Assembly (NCBI GenBank): GCA_965230215.1
Contig: CBDDKN010000002.1
Coordinates: 434,001 to 498,000, forward strand
From: RFSX01 sp965230215
GTDB lineage: Bacteria; Bacteroidota; Bacteroidia; Chitinophagales; Saprospiraceae
Reading direction: 5' to 3'
DNA: 64,000 nt
The stretch's first letter is position 1, and the number at the start of each line of letters is the position of its first letter. This document shows positions 37,020 to 47,179 of this stretch, one piece after another. Under the pieces are notes generated by a model. It was not told where the DNA came from and made no database searches. It saw only the letters and a program-made list of their open reading frames with translations. The position numbers were made by a program, and so were the translations under genes.

Positions 37020-40000
37020 ATGAAATTTATTCTTACAGTCTTATGTGTTTCTGTCCTAAGCCAAATTTCCGGGCAGGAGCTATGGTCAAGAATCAACGAC
37101 AATGATGTTGAAGGAAAAAGTGTAAAAGCCAGGGAAATAGTCCCAGAGGTATACGATGTGTTTCAACTCGACGAAAGAGCATTCATTAAAGCAACATCAA
37201 AGATTAAAGACAACAAAGGCAGTGGCCAGGAAGCTGGAATTCTGCTTCAATTGCCTTTGCCGGGTGGCGCATTGGAAGAATTCTATTTTACCCCAACCAA
37301 CTGTATGAATGAGGGCTTGGCTGCGAAGTTTCCGAATATTCAAACATTCAGAGCTGTAGCCACCAATTCAGATTATACACATGCCAGAGTGGATATAGGT
37401 ACAATGGGATTCCATGCTGTTATATCTACACCAAAAGGCACAGTATATATAGACCCGTACTTTGCAGATCCTGATAATAATTACATAGTATATTATGTCA
37501 AAGACCATAAGGTAGACGCTTCTCAATATGGAGGTGCATGCGGTACGCATGATTATATGGATGCCATGCACGAAGAACAAATGAAGTTTGAAGGAAAGCA
37601 TGTTGAATTGAATCCAAGAAAATCCCGCCAAGGAGAGGAAGTGGTCAAGCACACATATAGATTGGCAGTAACGACAACCGGAGAATGGGGAAGAAACTAT
37701 GGTACTGTTGAGAATGTACTATCTCGAGTTGTAACTGGAGTCAATAGATTGAATATGATTTTTGAAAATGAGATTGCAGTTACTTTCGAATTGATTGAAG
37801 ATAATGATCAACTCATTTTTCTAGATCCAGAAACAGATCCTTTTACAGATGCGAATCAGGGACGATTATTAATCGGTCAAAATTCAATTGCCATCAACAA
37901 CATCATAGGTAACAGCGCTTATGATATTGGTCATGTATTTACAGTAAGATGTATTGATGGTGTTGCTGGAATTGCGGCTCTGGGTTCTGTATGTCTTAAC
38001 AACAAAGGAAATGGCGTTAGCTGTGTAGGTGGTTCAAACATAAGTTTCTTTATGGTCAACACCACCGCTCATGAGATTGGACATCAATTCAACGGCGGCC
38101 ATTCATGGAGCAATTGCCCTTCTGCTATGGGGCAGCTGTCCCCAGGTACAGCTTGGGAACCCGGTAGTGGATCTACCATTCTTTCTTATGCGGGTGTCTG
38201 CGGAAGTCAAAATATTCTAGGAACAAATGATGATTATTTCCACGTTGGAAATCTTCAGCAATTCCTTACGTTTATAAGCACCACTGGTAGCTGTGCTGAA
38301 TCGGTGTTAAGTGGCAATCATGCACCTGATCTTGAAGTGCCTCTAGGTGATGGCGTAACCATCCCGATAGCCACCCCTTTTGAATTAACCGGTATAGCTG
38401 TTGATGAAGATGGTGATGATCTTACCTACAATTGGGAGCAAATGGATACTGGACCAACTAGCCCACTTGGTAATCCTGAGGGCAATGCACCAAGTTTCAG
38501 ATCATTTCCTCCTACTTCAAATCCAACACGCGTTTTTCCAAGGCTACCCGCAATTATTGGTGGTATTGGTTCCAATCTTGAAGTGTTGCCGCTTTACAGC
38601 AGAGATTTGACTTTCCGATTTACTGTGAAAGATAATCATCCTGGTGCAGGCATTACTGTCTGGGAGGAAATTGCATTTAGGTCTTCTGATACAGCAGGTC
38701 CTTTCCGAATTACGTCACCTAGTTCTTTGACTTTTGTGGAAGTAGGAGAAGAACTTACTGTGGAATGGGATGTAGCGAATACAGACAATGAAATCATTGA
38801 CTGTCAATTTGTAGATATCTATTTCTCAGATGATGAAGGCGCAAACTTTGATGTTCTACTGCTTCAGAATACACCAAACGATGGATCAGCAACTGTTGAA
38901 ATTCCCAACATGCTCACCAATGAAGGTAAGATTAAGGTCAAAGCAAGCAATAACATATTCTTCCAGCTTAACCGATCAAATATAGTTGTAAGAGAGCCAG
39001 CAGCACCTGGATTCTTTTTGGATCTCGAGACAAGTGAATTAGAAGTATGCATTCCTGATCCTGTCAATATAGAGGTAAGTGGTACAGCTTTTCAAAGTTT
39101 CGAAGAACCCGTAATGCTTGATATCGTCAATGCACCTCAGGGGCTGGATTACAGTTTTAGCAACAATCCAATGCAACCTGATGGCAATTCAGTACTGACG
39201 ATCAACTTTGACAATATTACAAGCTCACAAATGTTTGAACTTGAGATCAGAGGTATTGCAGAAAATGCAGATACAATTACACAGTTCCTTTTAATTGATG
39301 CCACAGGAACTTCATATGAAGATCTGGCGCTTAATGGTCCAGAATCTGGTCTTAGCGATGTTAGACAAATCCCAGAATTTGAATGGACAGAAGCTGGCAA
39401 TGCAGATTACTACACTTTACAGATTGCCACATCGCCAAAGTTTGATGAAACAATTGTATTCGAAGAAGACTTTCTGGTGGTAAATAATTTTGTTCCACAA
39501 ATCGTGCTTGATAACAGTCAGTTGTATTACTGGCGTGTGATAGCCAATAATTCTTGTAGCAGCAGTGCCAGTCAGGTAAGAACTTTTGGAACCGCCAGTC
39601 TTGATTGTAGAGAATATGCTGCAGAAAACCTTCCAAGAAATATTTCGTTCTCAGGAAGTGTCACTGTTGATGGCGTAGTAAAAGTATTTGACTCCGGTGT
39701 GGTCGCTGACGTTAATGTCAAGAATATTAAGGGCCAACACTCGAATATATTCCAACTAAGCGGATCATTGATCAGTCCTTCGGGTACCGAAGTTACCATG
39801 TTTGACAGAGACTGCTTTGCCGCAACAGATTTCAACATTGGTTTTGACAATGAATCACCACGTGATTTTACATGTCCTTTGAACACTGGATTGGTAATGA
39901 AACCAAATGAAGGTGACTTAAATGAATTTGTAGGTGAAGACATAGAGGGTGACTGGACTTTCAGAATTCAGGATAACCAAGGAGGTGATGGCGGTCAATT

Positions 40001-40643
40001 TACAGACTTCGTGCTTGAACTATGTGCGAGCTTCCCGGCTGAAAATCCATTCCTGGTTACCAATGATCTCTTAGAAGTGCCTACTGGCTTATCCAGACGA
40101 ATAGGTGCTGATGTACTACAAGTTAGTGATAACAACAACAGCGATAGCGAATTGATATATACACTGGTCATTCTACCTGAAAACGGAGAGTTGAGCTTAA
40201 ACGGTATGCCTTTGAGCTTGGGAGATCAGTTTAGTCAAACAGACCTTAATAATCGCCTTTTGAGATATACACATCTTGGCAGTGAAAACGAAGAAGACAG
40301 CTTTGTCTTTACTGTCATTGATGGTGAAGGCGGTTGGTTAGATCTGACGGAATTTGAAATCTTCATCGATGAGGACGTCATCAGTTCCAATTCAGAAGTA
40401 TTCAACAACGATGCGTTCCAGGTCTATCCAAATCCTACAAGCGGTTGGTTAAATGTCAGATCAAGGGTGTATGGAGAATCGTTAACGATATCCATTTTCT
40501 CGGCTTCTGGACAGAGAGTTGTGCAGCAGCAGATACAGTCAGGGGAACAAATTGATTTGAGCTTGCTTCAGAGCGGCTTATATCTGGTCCATGCAACAAA
40601 TGGAAACCAGATAGGAAACTATAAGATAAATGTGATCAAATAA
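37020..40643 (+). CDS. Secreted reprolysin-like zinc metalloprotease with P-domain, T9SS type A
   Basis: 1207 residues. A signal peptide (MKFILTVLCVSVLSQISGQ) is followed by a propeptide-like region. The metzincin zinc motif HEIGHQFNGGH gives ligands H351, H355 and H361 with catalytic E352. Beta-sandwich domains follow. A proprotein-convertase P-domain lies at about 874-1004 (ISPSGTEVTMFDRDC...IEGDWTFRIQDNQGGDGGQF), a cadherin-like/CSPG-type repeat at about 1015-1117 (LPENGELSLNGMPLS...DSFVFTVIDGEGG), and a T9SS type A domain closes the chain (VYPNPTSGWLNV...GNYKINVIK). It is an extracellular or surface protease. Confidence 0.93.
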   Translation: MKFILTVLCVSVLSQISGQELWSRINDNDVEGKSVKAREIVPEVYDVFQLDERAFIKATSKIKDNKGSGQEAGILLQLPLPGGALEEFYFTPTNCMNEGLAAKFPNIQTFRAVATNSDYTHARVDIGTMGFHAVISTPKGTVYIDPYFADPDNNYIVYYVKDHKVDASQYGGACGTHDYMDAMHEEQMKFEGKHVELNPRKSRQGEEVVKHTYRLAVTTTGEWGRNYGTVENVLSRVVTGVNRLNMIFENEIAVTFELIEDNDQLIFLDPETDPFTDANQGRLLIGQNSIAINNIIGNSAYDIGHVFTVRCIDGVAGIAALGSVCLNNKGNGVSCVGGSNISFFMVNTTAHEIGHQFNGGHSWSNCPSAMGQLSPGTAWEPGSGSTILSYAGVCGSQNILGTNDDYFHVGNLQQFLTFISTTGSCAESVLSGNHAPDLEVPLGDGVTIPIATPFELTGIAVDEDGDDLTYNWEQMDTGPTSPLGNPEGNAPSFRSFPPTSNPTRVFPRLPAIIGGIGSNLEVLPLYSRDLTFRFTVKDNHPGAGITVWEEIAFRSSDTAGPFRITSPSSLTFVEVGEELTVEWDVANTDNEIIDCQFVDIYFSDDEGANFDVLLLQNTPNDGSATVEIPNMLTNEGKIKVKASNNIFFQLNRSNIVVREPAAPGFFLDLETSELEVCIPDPVNIEVSGTAFQSFEEPVMLDIVNAPQGLDYSFSNNPMQPDGNSVLTINFDNITSSQMFELEIRGIAENADTITQFLLIDATGTSYEDLALNGPESGLSDVRQIPEFEWTEAGNADYYTLQIATSPKFDETIVFEEDFLVVNNFVPQIVLDNSQLYYWRVIANNSCSSSASQVRTFGTASLDCREYAAENLPRNISFSGSVTVDGVVKVFDSGVVADVNVKNIKGQHSNIFQLSGSLISPSGTEVTMFDRDCFAATDFNIGFDNESPRDFTCPLNTGLVMKPNEGDLNEFVGEDIEGDWTFRIQDNQGGDGGQFTDFVLELCASFPAENPFLVTNDLLEVPTGLSRRIGADVLQVSDNNNSDSELIYTLVILPENGELSLNGMPLSLGDQFSQTDLNNRLLRYTHLGSENEEDSFVFTVIDGEGGWLDLTEFEIFIDEDVISSNSEVFNNDAFQVYPNPTSGWLNVRSRVYGESLTISIFSASGQRVVQQQIQSGEQIDLSLLQSGLYLVHATNGNQIGNYKINVIK

Positions 40644-40655
40644 TATTAATAGATA

Positions 40656-40688
40656 AAATGAGGACTTAATCAAGTCCTCATTTTTTTT
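40656..40688. terminator. Bidirectional intrinsic terminator
   Basis: A perfect 12-pair stem at 40656-40667 and 40672-40683 with a four-base loop is flanked by As and eight Ts. The T-tract reaches the stop codon of the opposite-strand lipoprotein gene. Confidence 0.85.
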
Positions 40689-41013
40689 ATATAGGATCCA
40701 GTACAATTAACTCACGTGTATCAAGAATCTGATCTACCATGAGAAAATTATACTTTCGATTGTACTGACCTATCACCTCTACCCTTCCAAAGTCTGAGAA
40801 CACCAATTCAGAATAATCATCATTCATGAATTTAAGTTCAATTAAATCTGCTGACTCCATATCCTGGAGATAGAAGGTATTCTTCTTTTCAACGTCTTTT
40901 AAAATGTATCCGTCAAATATCCTTAAGGTGGTGGTATTATCATGATGGTGGTATAGGCAAGAACTGACGCCAGTGCCTAGACAAAGAAATGCAAATACTA
41001 TTAGGTGTCTCAT
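40687..41013 (-). CDS. Small putative lipoprotein
   Basis: 108 residues from the ATG at 41013 (MRHLIVFAFLCLGTGVSSC). The signal ends in a lipobox-like VSSC (C18). An upstream in-frame ATG at 41070 would put 19 polar residues in front and is rejected. A His-rich patch (YHHHDN) follows the Cys. The rest is predicted beta-rich and I do not recognise it. The stop codon overlaps the terminator of the convergent metalloprotease gene. Confidence 0.7.
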   Translation of the reverse strand: MRHLIVFAFLCLGTGVSSCLYHHHDNTTTLRIFDGYILKDVEKKNTFYLQDMESADLIELKFMNDDYSELVFSDFGRVEVIGQYNRKYNFLMVDQILDTRELIVLDPI

Positions 41014-41092
41014 ATCGATCAAATTGGTATTATAAAAATATGACCGATAAAGGAGGGATACCTCAGGCAAAACACCAATTCTGTTTTAAGGG

Positions 41093-41147
41093 GTTACCCC
41101 GATCCGGAATTCTAAAAGCGCTATTCTAATGTTCGGACCGGGGTAAC
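41093..41147. repeat. GC-rich imperfect inverted repeat
   Basis: GTTACCCCGATCCGG and its near complement (41093-41109 with 41132-41147) flank a 22-base A+T-rich centre. It lies between the CBS protein stop and the lipoprotein gene. There is no T-tract, so terminator function is doubtful. Confidence 0.5.
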
Positions 41148-41161
41148 TTTCAACTGCTCGT

Positions 41162-41617
41162 TTAGGCAGAAAAGCGAGCAGTCTCTTGCGAGTGCTGATC
41201 ATAAAGATGTTTAAACAAGATCGGAATAGGATACTCCTTTTTGAATTCATAAAGCAATATATCAAAAGAGGTAACTAAACCCAGCAGTTGGTTGTTGGCA
41301 TCAACTACCGGTAAGGCATGAAAACGATTAGCAAGAAAGATCTCAGCAGCCGTACCAACCTTGTCCATAGGGCTGATTTTAACTACTGCACTTGTCATAA
41401 AGTCCTTCACAAGTGCTTTCTTGTAATCCTTTGGAGCGATCTCGTTCTCCCACAGATCATACGTCGTTAATATTCCAATTAACTTTCGACCTTCCACAAC
41501 AGGTAGATGATGTATTCTGTGCTCTTTGAATAGTGTTCTAACCCTGTCAAGCGTCGTGAACTGATCAACAGTTATCAAGCTTTTGGTCATGATTGTATGC
41601 ACAGCTTCGTTCATCAT
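41162..41617 (-). CDS. Two-CBS-domain protein
   Basis: 151 residues made of two CBS motifs (about 7-60, IMTKSLITVDQFTTLDRV...HLPVVEGRKLIGILT; and about 72-130, FMTSAVVKISPMDKVGTA...ALPVVDANNQLLGLVTSFDI). There is no attached effector domain. CBS pairs bind adenosine nucleotides and sense energy state. The gene stands alone; an exact -7 element lies about 86 bases upstream. Confidence 0.93.
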   Translation of the reverse strand: MMNEAVHTIMTKSLITVDQFTTLDRVRTLFKEHRIHHLPVVEGRKLIGILTTYDLWENEIAPKDYKKALVKDFMTSAVVKISPMDKVGTAAEIFLANRFHALPVVDANNQLLGLVTSFDILLYEFKKEYPIPILFKHLYDQHSQETARFSA

Positions 41618-42022
41618 GATATTAATAAATTAAGTGAGCCTACTATTAATTGGGTATTAATTAATTTATACACATTAATATACTATATATATTTTATTAT
41701 AGCAAACATAATTTGCCTTTTATTGAATTATATAAAATTATTATAATAATAAAATAGCTGATTTTGATCAAATTCAGGCATATCATAGAATTGATCAAAA
41801 AGTGTAAGTTTTCAGTCATCGTTAATCAGAACCTAGGCCTCTCATCAGCAATCGTATTATATTTAAATGGTCACAAAATCAATAAGTCTGTGAATTAGAC
41901 AAATTATTTTTCATGGACGCAACGTTTTAAATACATAACGGATATTATATAATAAATCAGCTTGACTCATTTAATGCATTGAGTGACTTAACAATTGATT
42001 TATTAAAATCTAAACTTCTATC
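41618..42022. other. A+T-rich divergent intergenic region
   Basis: 405 bases without coding potential. It contains the -7 element of the CBS gene (41703-41710) and long A/T runs (41680-41760). The promoter of the lipoprotein/sigma unit should lie in the right half, but no exact TAnnTTTG was found there, which is compatible with use of an alternative sigma factor. Confidence 0.45.
41703..41710 (-). promoter_or_regulatory. -7 element of the CBS gene
   Basis: The reverse strand reads TATGTTTG, an exact TAnnTTTG match, upstream of the 41617 start. Confidence 0.4.
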
Positions 42023-45000
42023 ATGAAAAAAATATCCTTGTTTATTCTATTGTTGACTTTATTCGGTCTTCAGAGTTGTGAAGATGATATCGTCGGAGAA
42101 TCGGATACAATAGAAATTTATCAGGAACCAACAGTAACATACAACTCAAGTGTGTCAGGCATAGTTACAGACGAAGAGGGCCAGGCACTCGAGAACGTTT
42201 CGGTTGTTTACAACAATGAAACATACACTACAGATCTAAATGGATACTTCAAAATCGCCAATGTCACTGCCGGTGAAGATGGCGGCATTTTGAAATTCAG
42301 CTATCCGGATCACTTTGACAATTACAAATACTTCATTCCAGCACTCAATAGAGAAGGCTTTATGAGAGTGCATATGGTAGATCGTGAGCTAAGTGGTACA
42401 GTTAGCGGAAGCAATGGTGGCGAACTCACTTTTGATGGTGAAGCGAAAATCATTTTCCCTGACGCTGCTTTTGTAGATGAGAATAATGTGAGCTATGAAG
42501 GCGAAGTTTCTGTATATGCCCATTGGTTTGACCCGGCTTCTAGCAACTTCAGTCCTTCAATGCCCGGTGACTTAAGGGCTATCCAGGCTGATGGTGAGCT
42601 GGCGCAATTGGGTACTTTTGGTATGATGGCTGTCGAGCTTGAATCTGCCAATGGTCAAAAACTCCAGATTGCAGATAACAAAAAAGCGACTCTCGAATTT
42701 CCGGTTCCAAACCAATTGATGAATGCAGCACCAGATGTTATTGAAACATGGTCTCTGGATGAAGATCTTGTTTACTGGATCGAAGAAGATGTTGCAAACC
42801 TTGTCAATGGTAAATATATCGCAGAGGTAAGTCATTTCTCTTTCTGGAACTGTGATGCACCATTCCCTTTGGTAAATATCTCTGGGAAAGTGGTAGATCA
42901 AAACGGCAATCCACTCAAAGGGGTGCGCATCTGCATCACCGCTTTTGGAGGCATGCAAACGGGTTATGGGTGGACAGATGCAGAAGGTGGCTTCTATGGT
43001 AAAGTTCCAAAGAACTCCGAATTGGTCATCCAGATCAAAGACGAATGCGGTAATGTGGTATTTGAAGAACAAGTAGGACCATTCTCGAGCAATACCTCAT
43101 TTGGAGAGATTGTGGTCAATCTTACGGATAAGGTGACTGTAAGTGGCAGACTTGTCTGTAGTGGCATGGGTATCTCATCAGGATATGCCAGAATCACTAT
43201 TAATCAGTTTGTCTATTATATCGCTGAAGTTGATGATGAAGGATACTTTGAGCAGCCTATCATCCAGTGTGAGGTTGAAAAGATAGAAATCCAAGGTTTT
43301 GACCTTGAAAATGCACGCGTATCCGAAGTGATTACAGTCACAAATGCTTCAGGCAATATTTTGGATGTTGGAGAATTAGAAGTTTGTGATGAATTAGATG
43401 AATATATCATCTTTAAAATAGATGGAAGCAATGAAGTCCTCATCGAGAATCCTTCAGCTTACATTAGAGATGACAATTTGGATGTGTGGGGATCTGGTAG
43501 CAATTCATCTATCAGTTTCAGCTTTGACAATATGGTTGTCGGCACAAGTAATGATGCCAGAAGAATAAATGCTTTCATAAGAGGAACAGATCCTAATGAA
43601 TTCTTCCAATTCAATTGTAATGAAGATCAAAACGCATGTGAAAATTCAAGTCTAGAGATCACAGCTTTAGGTATCGAAGGTGAGTATATAATAGGATCAT
43701 TCATGTCAGAGGCTGAGAATGGCCAGAATAGCGTCATGGGTGAATTCAGAATTCGTATTGATGAAATATGTACTACAGTCAGCATCAGCGGTAAAGTTTG
43801 GTTGGATCTAGACAAAGATGGAATCAGACAGGCCAATGAACCTGGAATCAGTCAGATTTGGTTACAGTTGATCGGAGAACAGGATTCTTTGAATTTCCAA
43901 AATACAACCACAGATGCTGACGGCAATTACACACTTGGAGGTGTTTGCCCTGGAGAAGTCTACTTGTTTGCAGAAGTGCCAAATCTCTATGCATATACGC
44001 TGCAAGATCAAGGGAACGATGACACTGTAGATTCCGATTTCAGTCCTAATGGATTCCAGGTTAACCTGACACAGGATCTTGAGAACGTAGATCTGGGATT
44101 GACCTACAATGGAACATTCGATTGCTTTGTGGAACCAATTAGTTATCCTAGTTGCACAGAACCTGAAGGTGGAGCTGTGATTATTGAACTAATTGGCGCT
44201 CCTCCATATGATGTTATAATTTCAATCAATGGCGTTCCGCAGACTTATAGTGGCGTGAACAACACACTTACTTTAGACGGCCTTGTTGATGGAGTATATG
44301 TTGTAGATGCTACTGATAGTTTTGGTACTACATGTACAAGCGAGTTCATACTTGACCGAAGAGATGACCTTTTCTGTCAGGTTGTTACAACAGATGCAGA
44401 TTGTGGATCACCAAATGGAACTGCTTTCGTTGAAGTAGAAGGAGATCCAGCCGAATACACATTCCTTTGGAGTAATGGCGCTACTACACAATTGGTAACT
44501 GATCTTACTGAAGGCGATTATGCTGTCACAACAACCAATGCCAATGGCTGTGAAGCTGTTTGTGAAGGTTTTGTTTTTGGTGGAGAACTTGGAGTTTTCA
44601 TAGACGCTGAACTCATAGAATGTGAAAATGGAATGGTAACTACTATGCTGATTGCCAACGTATGGGGAACCAATGGCAATGTAGACTTTAATTGGTCTAA
44701 TGGTCAAAACGGTCAGACCATCACAGTTCAAGATTCCGGAGGTGAGGTATATTTTGTATCTGTTTCAGATTTTGGTGGTTGCTTTGCTGAAGCAGAATAT
44801 GTGACAGAATTCCCATTAACACAACTGGGTGGACGCGTATGGATTGAAAACGACACCGGTACTTCAGATGTCTTTGACCAAGGCCTGGAAAGCGGTAGAG
44901 ACAGTCTAATTGTCGAATTATACAGCGCAGGCAATCTGGTGGATCCAATAAGCACTACAGCCACTGTTGACGATGGTTTCTATGAATTCAGATTCCTTGC

Positions 45001-45181
45001 AACAGGTGATTATGTGGTAAGAGTAATTCCGGCAGCGGATCTTCAATTCGTAAACAAAGATGCTGGCATGGATGATGGCATTGACAGTGACTTTGATCCA
45101 ATGACAGGGTTTACTGATGTGATTACAATTGATGGATGTGAACCGAATTACAGTATTTACGCAGGATTTAATGAAAACTAA
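42023..45181 (+). CDS. Large lipoprotein with carboxypeptidase-regulatory-like and SdrD-B-like domains
   Basis: 1052 residues. The lipoprotein signal ends in FGLQSC (C19). Carboxypeptidase-regulatory-like beta-sandwich domains occur near 45-110 (VSGIVTDEEGQALENVSVVY) and 290-350 (ISGKVVDQNGNPLKGVRICI), with more in the middle. SdrD-B-like domains are at about 590-690 (GKVWLDLDKDGIRQANEPGI) and at the C-terminus (GGRVWIENDTG...VNKDAGMDDGIDSDFD). SprB-like repeats lie between (TFLWSNGATTQLVTDL). There is no T9SS signal, so it is held by its lipid. It is followed after 11 bases by an ECF sigma factor gene, so it probably belongs to that unit. Confidence 0.85.
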   Translation: MKKISLFILLLTLFGLQSCEDDIVGESDTIEIYQEPTVTYNSSVSGIVTDEEGQALENVSVVYNNETYTTDLNGYFKIANVTAGEDGGILKFSYPDHFDNYKYFIPALNREGFMRVHMVDRELSGTVSGSNGGELTFDGEAKIIFPDAAFVDENNVSYEGEVSVYAHWFDPASSNFSPSMPGDLRAIQADGELAQLGTFGMMAVELESANGQKLQIADNKKATLEFPVPNQLMNAAPDVIETWSLDEDLVYWIEEDVANLVNGKYIAEVSHFSFWNCDAPFPLVNISGKVVDQNGNPLKGVRICITAFGGMQTGYGWTDAEGGFYGKVPKNSELVIQIKDECGNVVFEEQVGPFSSNTSFGEIVVNLTDKVTVSGRLVCSGMGISSGYARITINQFVYYIAEVDDEGYFEQPIIQCEVEKIEIQGFDLENARVSEVITVTNASGNILDVGELEVCDELDEYIIFKIDGSNEVLIENPSAYIRDDNLDVWGSGSNSSISFSFDNMVVGTSNDARRINAFIRGTDPNEFFQFNCNEDQNACENSSLEITALGIEGEYIIGSFMSEAENGQNSVMGEFRIRIDEICTTVSISGKVWLDLDKDGIRQANEPGISQIWLQLIGEQDSLNFQNTTTDADGNYTLGGVCPGEVYLFAEVPNLYAYTLQDQGNDDTVDSDFSPNGFQVNLTQDLENVDLGLTYNGTFDCFVEPISYPSCTEPEGGAVIIELIGAPPYDVIISINGVPQTYSGVNNTLTLDGLVDGVYVVDATDSFGTTCTSEFILDRRDDLFCQVVTTDADCGSPNGTAFVEVEGDPAEYTFLWSNGATTQLVTDLTEGDYAVTTTNANGCEAVCEGFVFGGELGVFIDAELIECENGMVTTMLIANVWGTNGNVDFNWSNGQNGQTITVQDSGGEVYFVSVSDFGGCFAEAEYVTEFPLTQLGGRVWIENDTGTSDVFDQGLESGRDSLIVELYSAGNLVDPISTTATVDDGFYEFRFLATGDYVVRVIPAADLQFVNKDAGMDDGIDSDFDPMTGFTDVITIDGCEPNYSIYAGFNEN

Positions 45182-45192
45182 TTGAAATATTG

Positions 45193-45762
45193 ATGTCTGA
45201 AAACCAACTGACTACTGAACAAATCGTTGAGGGATGCCGAAAGGGGCATTCTAAGTGCCAGAAGGCGCTGGTAGACAGGTATTCAGGCTTGTTATTCACC
45301 ATCTGCTTACGATATACAGGTGATGAAAACAAATCAAAAGACGTATTGCAGGAGTCCTTTATCAGGGTGTTCAAATCCATCAGAACATTTGACCCTGATA
45401 GAGGTTCCCTGCAAAACTGGATGAAGAAGATAACCGTAAACATGTGTCTGAAGACAATCAAAAAGAATCAAATAGCATCTACAGGATTGACCATTGACAT
45501 CAACGACAACTTAAGTGTAGGTCCTGATGTGATTTCAAAAATGAATGCGGATGATTTGCTGAAGTTGATACAGACATTACCAGAAGGTTATAGACAGGTT
45601 TTTAACCTCTCCGTCATAGAGGGTTATAACCACAAGGAAATCGCAGATAAATTGGGTATTGCAGAGGTTTCATCAAGGTCAAATTTATCCAGAGCTAAAC
45701 AGATACTTAGAAAAAAATTGATGGCATTTAAAAAAAATGAATCATGGGTCAAAATAATTTAG
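45193..45762 (+). CDS. ECF-type RNA polymerase sigma factor
   Basis: 189 residues. Region 2 is visible as DENKSKDVLQESFIRVFKSI followed by FDPDRGSLQNWMKKI, and region 4 as LPEGYRQVFNLSVIEGYNHKEIADKLGIAEVSSRSNLSRAKQIL. The start is the ATG at 45193; a TTG directly before it is in frame. Its 3' end overlaps the next gene by 19 bases. Neighbours suggest it responds to an envelope signal. Confidence 0.93.
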   Translation: MSENQLTTEQIVEGCRKGHSKCQKALVDRYSGLLFTICLRYTGDENKSKDVLQESFIRVFKSIRTFDPDRGSLQNWMKKITVNMCLKTIKKNQIASTGLTIDINDNLSVGPDVISKMNADDLLKLIQTLPEGYRQVFNLSVIEGYNHKEIADKLGIAEVSSRSNLSRAKQILRKKLMAFKKNESWVKII

Positions 45763-47144
45763 ACCATATAATCAGAGAAACGCTTTCGAATCATCATAGC
45801 GCCATTGATACCAATGAGTTATGGTCATCAATTCAGCAAACAAAGAGGAGAGCTTTCTACAGAACGATAATCTTTATTGCATTTGGTTTGGCTTTAGCCG
45901 GTATCACCTTGTTTACAATATACCTTGGAGGTAATTCCAAGAATACCACCAGTGCGGGTATCGAAACAGATAATCGTTCTGAAATTGTTAGCAATAATGT
46001 GGCAGTTGAAAATGAAAGTTCAGTAGATGGGGCCATACAAAATCAGATTGAATCCAATGAAGAAAATCAAAAGACCTCATATATAAGTGAATTGGTAAAC
46101 ACTGGCCAAGATGACAATACTAACATTAGTAACACAGAAAATTTACAATCATCAATTAAGGAAAAAAACAATTCAGACAATCAATCAAAATCAACAGTTG
46201 CTCTTCCTGAAGCAAGCAAACAAACAATTGCGTCAGTTGAGTCACCAGAGGTTGAAGAAAACTTAATCAACTCTAATTTGCTTACTGAAGAAACTTCTAC
46301 AAGTAGCACTTTCAACAGATATGTTGAAGCCCTAGAAGATATCGAGGTCATGAATCACATGACTGATAGTAATACTGACAAGATGATTGATGCACCGGGA
46401 TTTGCCAAATCAACAGAATGCCCCACATTTGGGAAAAGTAAAAATCGGATTTTTGCTGAGGTATACACAACAGCAGATTACGCCAGCCACTCCCTTTCAT
46501 CAGGTCTGGAATTCGCAGACTATCTGACTGAAAGACAAACTTCTCAAAGTGCACAACCGGGGTATAGCGCTGGCCTACAGTTTAAATACCTCTTTGATAA
46601 TGGTTTATTTGTAAAAGGAGGCCTGGAATATGGTGTAAGTAGAGAGCGATTCCGATACAGAAAAGAAACCATAACAACTGAAATTCGTCCAAATCAAGTA
46701 ATCGGTATCGAGATTGATATGAACGGTGATACCACATTGGTTCTTGGCAACGCACCAGTAACAACTATAGAAACTAAAAACTGGAGAGTTAATAATACCT
46801 ATAAGTCACTTGGTGTCCCAATCTCTGTTGGTTATCAAATAGAGAGAGGACCTTGGTTCTACAGTATTGAAGCCGGTATCGTATATAACTTTCTATTCGA
46901 TTTCAATGGAATGCATCTAGACGAAACATTGGAACCTATAGTGGCAAGCAGTTATTTTCAAGACAACACTGCTATAAACTACGCTGCTGGACTGACAGCA
47001 GGTTACCGCTTGACACCGAATATGAATTTCATAATAAGATCAAATTTCAGAATGAACGGATCTAATATCAACTCTACTGTCAATCTTATTGATCACAGGA
47101 TCACAAGCTTTGGCGCAGGTATTGGACTGGAATATGAATTCTGA
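45744..47144 (+). CDS. Putative membrane anti-sigma-like protein fused to an outer-membrane-type beta-barrel
   Basis: 466 residues. A charged N-terminal tail of about 35 residues (LDHIIRETLSNHHSAI...LWSSIQQTKRR) is followed by one transmembrane helix at 39-62. Then comes a Ser/Asn/Glu-rich low-complexity linker of about 165 residues. A C-terminal PorT-like/OMP beta-barrel region (about 230-466) ends GLEYEF with the terminal Phe typical of Bam substrates. The 19-base overlap with the sigma factor gene and the short cytosolic tail suggest an anti-sigma role. The chain seems built to span inner membrane, periplasm and outer membrane. Anti-sigma function is inference; no ZAS or FecR domain was recognised. 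Confidence 0.75.
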   Translation: MGQNNLDHIIRETLSNHHSAIDTNELWSSIQQTKRRAFYRTIIFIAFGLALAGITLFTIYLGGNSKNTTSAGIETDNRSEIVSNNVAVENESSVDGAIQNQIESNEENQKTSYISELVNTGQDDNTNISNTENLQSSIKEKNNSDNQSKSTVALPEASKQTIASVESPEVEENLINSNLLTEETSTSSTFNRYVEALEDIEVMNHMTDSNTDKMIDAPGFAKSTECPTFGKSKNRIFAEVYTTADYASHSLSSGLEFADYLTERQTSQSAQPGYSAGLQFKYLFDNGLFVKGGLEYGVSRERFRYRKETITTEIRPNQVIGIEIDMNGDTTLVLGNAPVTTIETKNWRVNNTYKSLGVPISVGYQIERGPWFYSIEAGIVYNFLFDFNGMHLDETLEPIVASSYFQDNTAINYAAGLTAGYRLTPNMNFIIRSNFRMNGSNINSTVNLIDHRITSFGAGIGLEYEF

Positions 47145-47179
47145 AAAGAATAATTATTGTACGCAATTGTAATTGTATA

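Noticed and set aside
42572..43072. 166-residue reverse frame inside the lipoprotein gene
   Set aside because: Antisense shadow of a long gene with recognised domains.
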